A stretch of DNA of 64,000 bases from Streptomyces profundus (GTDB lineage: Bacteria; Actinomycetota; Actinomycetes; Streptomycetales; Streptomycetaceae). Below, piece after piece: positions 1-8,189 of this stretch. The DNA lies in contig NZ_CP082362.1 of assembly GCF_020740535.1 (NCBI RefSeq), forward strand, positions 434,001-498,000, given 5' to 3'. Every line of letters begins with the position of its first letter. Within the stretch, counting starts at the first letter, position 1. Below the pieces are notes generated by a model that saw only the letters and a program-made list of their open reading frames with translations, did not search any database and was not told where the DNA came from. The position numbers and the translations under genes were made by a program.

Positions 1-65
1 CGGGCAGCCGATGTTGAACACGATTGTTCTTTGACTGCCGGGCCGCACTCCTCCGGGAGGGATAC

Positions 66-1364
66 ATGCACGAGATTGGGCTCTACTACCCGTATTTTCA
101 CGTCCGTGACGATACGTGGCTCAAAGCTGCGGCACTTTACCTGCCGCAGGTCGCGCGGGTGCGGCCACCGAGGTACCCCGTCCAGGACTCGGAGACGGCC
201 GTAGTCCTGCGCGACGAACTCGACTTCCTGCGCGATGTCGACCCCGGCCCACACGCCGTGGCTGTAGCGCGCAGGTTCGAAGCATTAGTGGACCGAGAAG
301 AAGATCGACTGCGCGAACAGTACCGTCTCCCCCCGTACCCTCCAGAAGTGGGGGGTTTCGGGAACGAGGTTGGCAATCCATGGCACCTGAATGAGTCGCG
401 TTTCGCGTGGATCCATACTTCGCAACTCGGAGTTCCCGCATCATTCGACTACCGCGAGTGGGAACAAATCCTGCGGGAAGCTCAGGAACGCATCGGGCAG
501 GGACTCCCGCCCGAAACCCCCGAGCTGGCAGACGCGATCTCGAACTGGAGCCCACCAACTCCATTCGTCGATCGTCTTTGCGAACTGGGGCTCGCCAAGC
601 GGACGCGCTTCGACCCTTTGACCGGAGTCCGGGATGACATGCAATGGATCGGCATGCGCCCGCAGATGGTCTCTGTCTACTCCTGCGCGTTGGCGAACGA
701 GATCGCCGAGGCCAATTCCTTGACCCCGGTGACCCATGACCCACAGTTCTTCGCTCTGCCGAGACACTGGACGGTGGACGACCTCAGCGCCGCCCTTCTA
801 CAAGAGACCCCTCCCGCAAGCGGCCCATCAGCGGTGCTGTATGCCTGCGCGGCGGTACAAGCGGTCATTCCCGCCGACCTTGAGCACGTGCCCGTGGAGA
901 GAATCGTCCAAGCGCGGCAAGCGCTGAGTGACGAGTTCGACGCCTTCCGCACGCACATCGATGCACTGGGCGAGGAATTCGTCCGCCTCGATGGCATCAA
1001 GGACCCGGGAATCGTCCGCGCGCGGCTGGATTCCATGGTCGGACGCGACCTGACGAAACCCGCGCAGGAACTCGAACGCGGCCTGCGATCACTCGGCTTG
1101 GCGCCTGCGCGCGCGGTGTTCGGACTGAAATCACTGGAGCTACCCGCGGTCGCCGCTCTCGCCGCTCACGCCATGCAGACCTCCCCGATCATTGGGGCTG
1201 GCGGCGCGGTCGCCGTTCAACTGCTTTCCGCAACGCGAACAGCACGGCGTACCGCGATGGAACAGCGAAAGAGTGCTGCCGGCTACTTGATTGGTCTCCA
1301 CCGAGAGATCGCCCCGGTTACCGTCCTGACACGTGCGCGGCAGGCTCTGTTTGGGAGGCTCTGA
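66..1364 (+). CDS. DUF6236-like hypothetical protein
   Basis: A 432-residue protein of unknown function. The N-terminus (IGLYYPYFHVRDDTWLKAAALY) resembles the opening of DUF6236 proteins, which I recall as actinobacterial and uncharacterised. No signal peptide is visible; a small-residue-rich stretch near residues 360-400 might be a weak hydrophobic segment. I chose the ATG at 66 over an in-frame start at 24 because GGGAGGG lies about 5 nt before it and the family similarity begins there. Codon 74 (285-287) is TTA, the rare leucine codon read by the bldA tRNA in Streptomyces. Codon use is less GC3-biased than in the core genes further on, which fits an acquired gene. The family call comes from memory of the N-terminal motif and is moderate. 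Confidence 0.7.
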   Translation: MHEIGLYYPYFHVRDDTWLKAAALYLPQVARVRPPRYPVQDSETAVVLRDELDFLRDVDPGPHAVAVARRFEALVDREEDRLREQYRLPPYPPEVGGFGNEVGNPWHLNESRFAWIHTSQLGVPASFDYREWEQILREAQERIGQGLPPETPELADAISNWSPPTPFVDRLCELGLAKRTRFDPLTGVRDDMQWIGMRPQMVSVYSCALANEIAEANSLTPVTHDPQFFALPRHWTVDDLSAALLQETPPASGPSAVLYACAAVQAVIPADLEHVPVERIVQARQALSDEFDAFRTHIDALGEEFVRLDGIKDPGIVRARLDSMVGRDLTKPAQELERGLRSLGLAPARAVFGLKSLELPAVAALAAHAMQTSPIIGAGGAVAVQLLSATRTARRTAMEQRKSAAGYLIGLHREIAPVTVLTRARQALFGRL

Positions 1365-1420
1365 CAGCGGGAGAGCCATGGCGGAAGCACTCGGCGCGTC
1401 TGCGGTGCCTTGAAGCCTCC

Positions 1421-1455
1421 AAGCTCCGGTGACCCGAGCGTCACCGTGGGAGCTT
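1421..1455 (+). terminator. hairpin downstream of the DUF6236-like gene
   Basis: The arms AAGCTCCGGTGAC (1421-1433) and GTCACC...GGAGCTT (1440-1455) pair over 13 bp with a 3-nt bulge and a 6-nt loop. It lies 57 bp after the stop codon. There is no T-run, which is usual for actinobacterial terminators. Function is inferred from position and structure. Confidence 0.45.
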
Positions 1456-1737
1456 CGCGGTTCGCTCCGGGTGGGCCGCGTGATGTGTCGCATGGCGGTG
1501 GTGTCGCTCCCAGACCCATCGAGGAGACCGCCAAGCCGGCGGCGGCACCGTGGTAACGCCGGAGAAGGCGAGTCCGTGGATGGGGCACGGAAGATCACGC
1601 GTTCCTGCCGAAGGGCTCGGAAGACGCCCCGCAGAACGATGTGGATGGCTCGGACCGGCGTGCCCTGCCGGATCGCGATGGCAGCTTCGGCGTCCTCTCG
1701 GGTGATAACCCGAGGAGTGGCAGAAGGCGTTCAACGG
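1456..1737. other. degraded stretch without a recognisable gene
   Basis: Open frames cross this stretch on both strands, but none gives a recognisable protein or a start with a convincing ribosome binding site. It leads directly into the epimerase remnant and is probably also decayed accessory DNA. Confidence 0.4.
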
Positions 1738-2230
1738 ATTGATCCGCGTGGCCCTGAAGCGGTGGCTGCCGCCCCGAAGGAAGTGGACGCGGTGGTGCAT
1801 CTGGGTGGGGCGCCTGACGAGGCGCCCTTGCCTGAGCTGCTGGACGCGAATGTCCGGGCGACCCACAACGTGTTGGAGGGGGTGCGGCGGGTCGTGCTGG
1901 CCAGCAGCAATCGTGTGAGCGGCTTCTATCCGGTCGCGGTGGAGGCGCTCGGGCGCCTGTACGCGGACAAGTTCGGCCTGTCGGTGGTGTGCCTGCGGAT
2001 CCGGAGCTTTGAGGACGCGCCGAGCGAACGACGACATCTGTCCACTGGTTGAGCCCCCGCGATTGCCTCGGCTTCGCCCGGGCAGCCCGCGCCGCTCAGG
2101 ATGTGCGTTTCGAGACGGTGTATGCGGTTTCCGCCAACACCCGCCGTTTCTGGGACACCGATGCCGGAGCAGCATGGGGATACGTGCCCGTGGACGATGC
2201 CGAAGCCTTTGCCTCGGGCCTTCCGCAGGC
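1738..2230 (+). pseudogene. NAD-dependent epimerase/dehydratase remnant
   Basis: The frame holds short-chain epimerase motifs in the expected order: EVDAVVHLGG, then DANVRATHNVLEG, VVLASSNRVSGFYP, EALGRLYADKFGLSVVCLRI and RHLST. They resemble the uronate-dehydrogenase-like branch of the extended SDR family. The gene is broken three ways. The N-terminal Rossmann segment with the GxxGxxG motif is missing. The stretch that should hold the YxxxK catalytic pair between SGFYP and EALG is deleted in frame. One base is missing at about 2045/2046, so the frame hits TGA at 2050 while WLSPRDC continues at 2046 in another frame, followed by YAVSANTRRFWDT. The product cannot be active. It may have been a sugar-acid dehydrogenase, but the exact substrate is not determinable. 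Confidence 0.75.
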
Positions 2231-2359
2231 CAAGATGCGCGTAGTGGGCCGCGGCGGGCCCGTTCTCGATCTCGTCGTCGAACCCGGCCGCCGCTTCGTA
2301 CGCCGCCCCGGCGTCCTCGTACGCCTCCCGGTGGATCAGGGTCGTAATGCCCCTGACGA

Positions 2360-3055
2360 TCAGGGCTTGTGATCTTGCTCTGGGAGGTAGGGGGCGAAAT
2401 GATCGGCGATGGTCTCCGCGATCGCGGCGGCGTCGCGGGAACCGTCGATGGCGATCACGCGGATACCGAGCTGGTGGGCCTGGCGGGCGGCGTCCTGGGC
2501 GACGAGTCGGTCGCGGGCCAGTCGGTTGGCCTGTGCTCGGGCGGGATCGCTGACCTGTTGCCCGAGCGAGGCGGCTCGGGGTAGTTCGCGGACCTGCTGG
2601 TCGCGGAACTCAGGTGTGGGCACCATGACGATCATCCGGCGCGGTGAGTCGATGATGGGTGCGACGAGTTCGGGTCGTAGTCCCCAGCCCTCGGCGATGA
2701 TGGGGCGGCCGGACACGAGCGCGCGTAGGTCGTCGAGAGCCCATTGGAACCTGTCAGGGAATCCGCCCAGGGTGTCGGTGGTCATCTCTTCCGGAGTGGT
2801 GTGGACCCACATCGTGTCCAGGTCAGGCGCGGTGGCGCACTCGCCGAGAGCGACGCGGCGGGCGATCCTGCGATCGTTGTGACCGCGGGCGTCGTGGTAG
2901 TCGTAGTGGTAGACGGTGACGCCGTATCGAACGGCCAGCAGTCGGGCGACGGTCGACTTGCCGGCCCATTGGCCGCCTCCGATCCACAACGTGCGGTTGA
3001 GTGTGCCGAAGGGGTCCCAGACCTCACCGTCCACGCGAGAGTTGTGGCTGGTCAT
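2360..3055 (-). CDS. P-loop NTPase, kinase-like
   Basis: A 231-residue soluble protein with one clear Walker A motif, GGGQWAGKST (about residues 26-35), followed by a short YHYDYHD segment. This layout fits small-molecule or nucleoside kinases of the AAA_18 or shikimate-kinase-like type. A mid-protein GRPIIAEGWGLRPELV segment and a later VMVPTPEFR segment fit the core strands of such kinases. The ATG at 3055 has AGGAGG 7 nt upstream. It runs convergently against the epimerase remnant. No substrate can be assigned. It may be a stand-alone resistance or modification kinase, but nothing nearby supports that. Confidence 0.7.
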   Translation of the reverse strand: MTSHNSRVDGEVWDPFGTLNRTLWIGGGQWAGKSTVARLLAVRYGVTVYHYDYHDARGHNDRRIARRVALGECATAPDLDTMWVHTTPEEMTTDTLGGFPDRFQWALDDLRALVSGRPIIAEGWGLRPELVAPIIDSPRRMIVMVPTPEFRDQQVRELPRAASLGQQVSDPARAQANRLARDRLVAQDAARQAHQLGIRVIAIDGSRDAAAIAETIADHFAPYLPEQDHKP

Positions 3056-3315
3056 CTGCTGGCCTCCTTTGTCCAGATGCGGCGGCTGACCTCACGGCGT
3101 AGGCGACCCGGTCTCCGGTCGCGGCTCGTTGTCCACCCCCCACCGACCCAGCCCACGCACGGCCCGCCACCCGCCACCTGCCCGCCAGGGCCGGACCTCC
3201 AACTCGGGGCAGAAGGCCCGCCACCCGACCCCACGCACACCCGCGCCTTCCCACCTGGCCCACCCCCCGACCAACCACCCGTCCACCCGCACGCCGCGCC
3301 GCGCAGGCGCTCCGC

Positions 3316-4596
3316 TCAGCCCCCGGCGGCAGCCCGGTAGTGGTCCTCGTAGACGCGGCTGATCGCCCCCAGCGGGTCCGCCGCAACCTGCTTGGCCGAG
3401 TAGAAGACATGCCCGCCCACCTGCGGATGCTCCTCCGCGCAGAGCGTGAGATGGCGGGACAGCTCCGCCGGGTCCTGCCAGGCCGCCGGCTGCGCCGGAT
3501 CCCCGACCTTGTAGGCCGCCTCGCCGAGGTACAGCGCCACGCCCGTGCCGTCCGCGACGTCGGACCACCACGCGGCGAGCACCGCGTAGTCCGCCGCCTC
3601 GTTGCCGATATGCCAGTACACCTGGGGGATCACATAGTCGATCCAGCCCTCCTTGACCCACGTGCGGACGTCCGCGTAGAGGTCGTCATAGGTCTGGACG
3701 CCGCCCCTGGTGTCGGAGCCGAGCGGGTCCGTCGAGCGGTTGCGCCAGACGGCGAACGGGCTGACGCCGAACGGGATGTCCGGCTTGGCCTCGGCCACCC
3801 GCTCCCGCATCTCGCGCACCAGCAGGTCGATGTTGTGCCGGCGCCAGTCCCCCAGATCGTCGAAGTCCCCGCCGTGTTCGCGGAAGGCGTCCGCGTCGTC
3901 GAAGGACTCGCCGGCCACCGGGTAGGGGTAGAAGTAGTCGTCCCAGTGCACGCCGTCGATGTCGTAGCCGGCCACCGCGTCCAGCATCGCGTCCTGGACG
4001 AAGGCGCGGACCTCGGGCAGGCCCGGGTTGTAGTAGAGCCGGCCGCCGTAGGCCACGGCCCAGTCGCTGTTGCGCCGCGCCGGGTGGTCGGCGGTGAGGC
4101 GGGAGCGGTCGGTGTGGGTGGCGACGCGGTACGGGTTGAACCAGGCGTGCAGCGCGAGGCCCCGCGCGTGCGCCTCCTCGACGGCGAAGGCCAGCGGGTC
4201 CCAGCCGGGATCCTGCCCCTGGGTGCCCGTGAGCCACTCGGACCAGGGCTCGTGCGGGGAGGGCCAGAACGCGTCGGCGGTGGGCCGCACCTGGAAGAAG
4301 ACCGTGTTCAACTCCCAGCCGACGGCCACGTCCAGCAGCTCCAGCAGATCCGCCCTGGCCGCTTCGGCGGACTGCCCGGGGCTGGCCGGCCAGTCGATGT
4401 TGCTCACCGAGGCGATCCACATCCCGCGCAGCTCATCGGCGAGCGGCGCCGCACCGCCGCCGGCCGGCCGCGCGTCGGGAGCCGAGGGAGGGACCCGCTC
4501 GGCGGCGCCGGCCTGGGCCGGCGTCAACGCGCCGGCCATCGTGCCCATCGCGACCAGCGCGAAGCTCCTGCGGCTGATCCGGCCCTTGCGACCCAT
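3316..4596 (-). CDS. GHL10-type family 10-like glycosyl hydrolase, Tat-exported
   Basis: A 426-residue secreted protein of the glycosyl-hydrolase-like 10 family (PF02638), recognised by ELRGMWIASVSNIDWP at the start of the barrel, then NTVFFQVRPTADAFW, ALHAWFNPYRV and DIDGVHWDDYFYPYP. The N-terminus has a twin-arginine signal (RRSF, then a hydrophobic stretch ending near AQAGA), so Tat export is likely; tatA and tatC lie at about 32-33 kb. I chose the ATG at 4596 because the signal peptide begins there and AGGGGGC lies just upstream; longer frames add a non-signal extension. The substrate is not known: family members act on, or bind, peptidoglycan-like or complex glycans. It is divergent from the GH74 gene and may share its regulation. 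Confidence 0.85.
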   Translation of the reverse strand: MGRKGRISRRSFALVAMGTMAGALTPAQAGAAERVPPSAPDARPAGGGAAPLADELRGMWIASVSNIDWPASPGQSAEAARADLLELLDVAVGWELNTVFFQVRPTADAFWPSPHEPWSEWLTGTQGQDPGWDPLAFAVEEAHARGLALHAWFNPYRVATHTDRSRLTADHPARRNSDWAVAYGGRLYYNPGLPEVRAFVQDAMLDAVAGYDIDGVHWDDYFYPYPVAGESFDDADAFREHGGDFDDLGDWRRHNIDLLVREMRERVAEAKPDIPFGVSPFAVWRNRSTDPLGSDTRGGVQTYDDLYADVRTWVKEGWIDYVIPQVYWHIGNEAADYAVLAAWWSDVADGTGVALYLGEAAYKVGDPAQPAAWQDPAELSRHLTLCAEEHPQVGGHVFYSAKQVAADPLGAISRVYEDHYRAAAGG

Positions 4597-4728
4597 GACT
4601 GCCCCCTGACGTTCTTGTCCGTTATCCATGCCCAGCACAGAGTGACGGAATGCCATGCGGTCGATCCGCCTTTGACACACCCTTATGCGAACAACATTCG
4701 ATAGTTAGCATCAACAGCGCACATCTCC

Positions 4729-4740
4729 GGGAGCGCTCCC
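4729..4740. promoter_or_regulatory. CebR-like operator
   Basis: A perfect 12-bp palindrome, GGGAGCGCTCCC, continues with A on its right, so it matches 13 of 14 positions of the known CebR box TGGGAGCGCTCCCA. It lies 60 bp before the GH74 start and about 130 bp before the divergent GHL10 start. CebR is the LacI-family repressor of cellobiose/cellotriose uptake and cellulase genes in Streptomyces. The match is seen in the sequence; repression by CebR is inferred. Confidence 0.75.
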
Positions 4741-4800
4741 ACGGTTATCGCCCACCCCCCACGCCGCCTTCGGGCGGTCATGCACGGAGAGGACGACAGC

Positions 4801-7110
4801 GTGCGCAGAGGGAGACCAACGGTAGTGCTGGTAGCGGGACTTGCCATGGTAGGCGGTCTGCTCGGCGGCCTGGCCACGGCCAACGCGAGCGACGCGACCG
4901 GCCCGGAGCACGGCGGCGACGCCGAGCCGACGCTCGCCGCGAGCTACACCTGGGACAACGTCCAGATCGGCGGTGGCGGTTTCGTACCGAGCATCGTCTT
5001 CAACCGGTCCGAACCAGACCTCTTCTACGCCCGTACGGACATCGGTGGCGCCTACCGGTGGAACGAGGCCGACCAGTCCTGGATTCCGCTGCTCGACCAC
5101 GTCGGTTGGGACGACTGGGGCTACACCGGCGTCGCCTCGCTGGCCACCGACCCGGTCGACCCGGACCGGGTCTACGCCGCCGTGGGCACCTACACCAACG
5201 ACTGGGACCCGGCCAACGGCGCGATCCTGCGCTCCTCGGACCGGGGCGAGACCTGGGAGACCAGCGAGCTGCCCTTCAAGCTCGGCGGCAACATGCCGGG
5301 CCGCGGCATGGGCGAGCGCCTGGCGGTCGACCCGCACGACAACGACGTGCTCTACCTGGGGGCGCCGAGCGGCGAGGGCCTGTGGCGCTCCACGGACGCC
5401 GGGGTCACCTGGAGCGAGGTCGGCTCCTTCCCCAACCCCGGTGACTACGTGCTCAATCCGGACGACCCCTGGGGCTACGAGGACGACGTCATCGGCGTCA
5501 CCTGGGTGACGTTCGACCTGCGCTCCGGCAGCGCTGGCAGCGCCACGCCCACCCTCTACGCCGGGGTCGCCGACCTGGCGGAGAGCGTCTACCGCTCCAC
5601 CGACGCCGGCGCCACCTGGGAGCCGGTGCCGGGGCAGCCGGTCGGATTCCTGCCGCACAAGGGGGTGTTGGACGAGGCAACCGGCGATCTGTACGTCGCC
5701 ACCAGCGACAACTCCGGCCCCTACGCCGGCGAGGACGGCGAGGTCTGGCGCCTCGACACCGCCGAGGGCACCTGGACGGACATCTCCCCCGTGCCGGCCG
5801 GCGACGACCGGTACTTCGGCTTCAGCGGGCTGACCGTCGACCGGCAGAGTCCGGGCACGCTGATGGTCACCGGCTACAGCTCCTGGTGGCCCGACACCCA
5901 GCTGTTCCGCTCGACGGACGGCGGCGACAGCTGGACCAGGGCGTGGGAGTTCGGCAACTACCCGGAGCGGGACAACCGCTACACCATCGACATCTCCGCC
6001 GTGCCCTGGCTGGACTTCAACGGGAACCCGACGCCGCCCGAGGAGGTCCCCAAGCTGGGCTGGATGACGGAGGGCATGGAGATCGACCCGTTCGACTCCG
6101 ACCGGCTGCTCTACGGCACCGGCGCGACCATCTTCGGCACCACCGACCTGACCAACTGGGACAGCGACACCGGATTCACCCTCCGGCCCGTGGTCAAGGG
6201 CCTTGAGGAGACCGCCGTGTTGGATCTGGCCGCGCCGCCGGGCGCGGTGGAGCTGCTCAGCGGCCTCGGGGACATCGGCGGCTTCCGCCACGACGACATC
6301 ACCGCGGTGCCCGAGTCGATGTACGCCTCGCCCGGCTTCGGCACCACCACCAGCCTCGACTTCGCCGAGCTGAACCCGAACACCGTGGTCAGGGTCGGCC
6401 ACCACGTGGGCGAGGGCACCGATCCGACGATCGGGTTCTCGACCGACGGCGGCGCCAACTGGTTCCCCGGCACCGCCCCCGAGGGCGCGACCGGTGGCAC
6501 GGTCGCGGCGGCGGCCGACGGCGCCTCGTTCGTGTGGAGCCCGGAGAGCGGCCCTGTGCTCCGCAGCGCGGGCTTCGGCCAGGGCTGGACGGAGGCCGAA
6601 GGCATCCCGGCCGGCGCCAGGGTGGAGGCCGACCGGGTGGACCCGGAGGTCTTCTACGGCTTCCTGGAAGGCACCTTCTATGTGAGCGTCGACGGCGGCC
6701 TGAGCTTCGCCCCCGGCGCGACGGACGGGCTGCCGGCCGAGGCGGACGTCCGCTTCACCGCCGTCCCCGGCGCGCGTGGCGACATCTGGCTGGCCGGCGA
6801 GGGCCTGTGGCGCTCCACGGACGCCGGCGCCACGTTCACCGAGGTGGACGGGATCGCGGCGAACACCCTCGGCCTCGGCGCCCCGGCGCCGGACGCCGAC
6901 TACCCGACGCTCTACAGCAGCGGGGTGGTGGACGGGACGCGCGGCGTCTTCCGCTCGACCGACGCGGGCGCCTCCTGGACCCGGATCAACGACGACGAGC
7001 ACCAGTGGGCCTATACGGGCGACGCCATCGCCGGCGACCCCGACGTCTTCGGACGGGTCTATGTCGGGACCAACGGCCGGGGCGTGATCGTCGGCGACTC
7101 CGCCGACTGA
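4801..7110 (+). CDS. GH74 endo-xyloglucanase, secreted
   Basis: A 769-residue enzyme with a Sec signal peptide (cleavage probably after TANA, residue 29) and the twin seven-bladed propeller layout of GH74. Many Asp-box-like blades are visible (RSSDRGETW, RSTDAGVTW, RSTDAGATW and others). The two catalytic aspartates of the family appear as ARTDIGGAYRW (Asp80) and GLGDIGGFRH (Asp491). GH74 enzymes cleave the beta-1,4-glucan backbone of xyloglucan. The chain ends right after the propellers, so the CBM found in many Streptomyces homologues is absent. I chose the GTG at 4801, with GGAGAGG 8 nt upstream, over the ATG at 4780 because the signal peptide then begins MRRGRP. The CebR-like box upstream suggests induction by cello-oligosaccharides. 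Confidence 0.95.
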   Translation: MRRGRPTVVLVAGLAMVGGLLGGLATANASDATGPEHGGDAEPTLAASYTWDNVQIGGGGFVPSIVFNRSEPDLFYARTDIGGAYRWNEADQSWIPLLDHVGWDDWGYTGVASLATDPVDPDRVYAAVGTYTNDWDPANGAILRSSDRGETWETSELPFKLGGNMPGRGMGERLAVDPHDNDVLYLGAPSGEGLWRSTDAGVTWSEVGSFPNPGDYVLNPDDPWGYEDDVIGVTWVTFDLRSGSAGSATPTLYAGVADLAESVYRSTDAGATWEPVPGQPVGFLPHKGVLDEATGDLYVATSDNSGPYAGEDGEVWRLDTAEGTWTDISPVPAGDDRYFGFSGLTVDRQSPGTLMVTGYSSWWPDTQLFRSTDGGDSWTRAWEFGNYPERDNRYTIDISAVPWLDFNGNPTPPEEVPKLGWMTEGMEIDPFDSDRLLYGTGATIFGTTDLTNWDSDTGFTLRPVVKGLEETAVLDLAAPPGAVELLSGLGDIGGFRHDDITAVPESMYASPGFGTTTSLDFAELNPNTVVRVGHHVGEGTDPTIGFSTDGGANWFPGTAPEGATGGTVAAAADGASFVWSPESGPVLRSAGFGQGWTEAEGIPAGARVEADRVDPEVFYGFLEGTFYVSVDGGLSFAPGATDGLPAEADVRFTAVPGARGDIWLAGEGLWRSTDAGATFTEVDGIAANTLGLGAPAPDADYPTLYSSGVVDGTRGVFRSTDAGASWTRINDDEHQWAYTGDAIAGDPDVFGRVYVGTNGRGVIVGDSAD

Positions 7111-7116
7111 CCGCCG

Positions 7117-7150
7117 CCGGGGAGGACCGGACCCGGCCGGTCCTCCCCGG
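7117..7150 (+). terminator. strong hairpin after the GH74 gene
   Basis: The arms CCGGGGAGGACCGG (7117-7130) and CCGGTCCTCCCCGG (7137-7150) form a perfect 14-bp stem with a 6-nt loop, 6 bp after the stop codon. It should separate the xyloglucanase transcript from the dehydrogenase gene. Confidence 0.75.
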
Positions 7151-7207
7151 GCGCACCGGGGGTAACGTCGGGTCCCGAGAAGCGGACGGACCGGCGAAGG
7201 GGCAGGC

Positions 7208-8077
7208 GTGACGGATATCGAACGCGTTGGGGTGGTGGGCTGCGGCCAGATGGGAGCCGGCATCGCCGAGGTGTGCGCCCGCGCCGGTCTCGACGTGCGG
7301 GTCGCCGAGACCACGGGCGAGGCGCTGGAGCTCGGGCGCACCCGGCTGGTCAACTCGCTGGAGCGGGCCGCCGAGCGCGGCAAGATCACGGTGCCCGAGC
7401 GGGACGCCGCGCTGGAGCGGCTCACCTTCACCACCGATCTGGGCGAGTTCGCCGACCGCGATCTGGTGATCGAGGCGGTGGTGGAGAACGAGCAGGTGAA
7501 GACGGAGATCTTCCAGGTGCTCGACCAGGTGGTGACGCGGGAGGACGCCATCCTCGCCTCCAACACCTCGGCGATTCCGCTGGTCAACCTGGCGGTGGCC
7601 ACCGGCCGGCCGGCGCAGGTACTGGGGGTGCACTTCTTCAACCCGGCGCAGGTGCAGCGGCTGGTGGAGCTGATCCCGGCGCTGACCACCAGCGAGGCCA
7701 CCGTCAAGCGGGCCGAGGCGCTGGTCACCGGCGTGCTGGGCAAGCACGCCATCCGCGCGCAGGACCGCTCCGGGTTCGTGGTGAACGCGCTGCTGATCCC
7801 CTATCTGCTCTCCGCCGTGCGGATGTTCGAGGCGGGCGCCGCGAGCAGGGACGACATCGACAACGGGATGGAGCTGGGCTGCGCGCACCCGCAGGGCCCG
7901 CTCAAGCTCGCCGATCTGATCGGTCTCGACACCGTGTCGGCCATCGCCGAGTCGATGTACGAGGAGCTGAAGGAGCCGCTCTACGCCCCGCCGCCGCTGT
8001 TGCTGCGGATGGTGGCCGCCGGCCAGCTGGGGCGGAAGTCCGGCGCCGGCTTCTACTCGTACCCGCCCCGGGGCTGA
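7208..8077 (+). CDS. 3-hydroxybutyryl-CoA dehydrogenase family protein
   Basis: A 289-residue NAD(P)-dependent 3-hydroxyacyl-CoA dehydrogenase. The N-terminal Rossmann domain has GVVGCGQMGAGIAEV (residues 8-22). The catalytic His lies in VLGVHFFNPAQVQ, and the C-terminal helical domain includes SGFVVNALLIPYL and NGMELGCAHPQGPLKLADLIGLD. It oxidises 3-hydroxybutyryl-CoA or a related acyl-CoA in fatty-acid or polyhydroxybutyrate/ethylmalonyl metabolism; which one cannot be told from sequence. It starts at GTG with AAGGGGCAG upstream. Length is normal for the family. It stands alone, with LtrA 112 bp downstream on the same strand. Confidence 0.93.
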   Translation: MTDIERVGVVGCGQMGAGIAEVCARAGLDVRVAETTGEALELGRTRLVNSLERAAERGKITVPERDAALERLTFTTDLGEFADRDLVIEAVVENEQVKTEIFQVLDQVVTREDAILASNTSAIPLVNLAVATGRPAQVLGVHFFNPAQVQRLVELIPALTTSEATVKRAEALVTGVLGKHAIRAQDRSGFVVNALLIPYLLSAVRMFEAGAASRDDIDNGMELGCAHPQGPLKLADLIGLDTVSAIAESMYEELKEPLYAPPPLLLRMVAAGQLGRKSGAGFYSYPPRG

Positions 8078-8189
8078 CCGCCCCTCCCGAACCGCCGGCC
8101 GCACCTCCCTGTCCGATTCGTCGCGATACGCCACAATGACCCCGCGGGGGGCTGACGGGTGACCTCACGACGGACGGGCGGGCGCGACG

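Noticed and set aside
4672..4706. A complete GH74 promoter from TTGACA at 4672
   Set aside because: No good -10 box is found at 16-18 bp, so I did not list it as a promoter.
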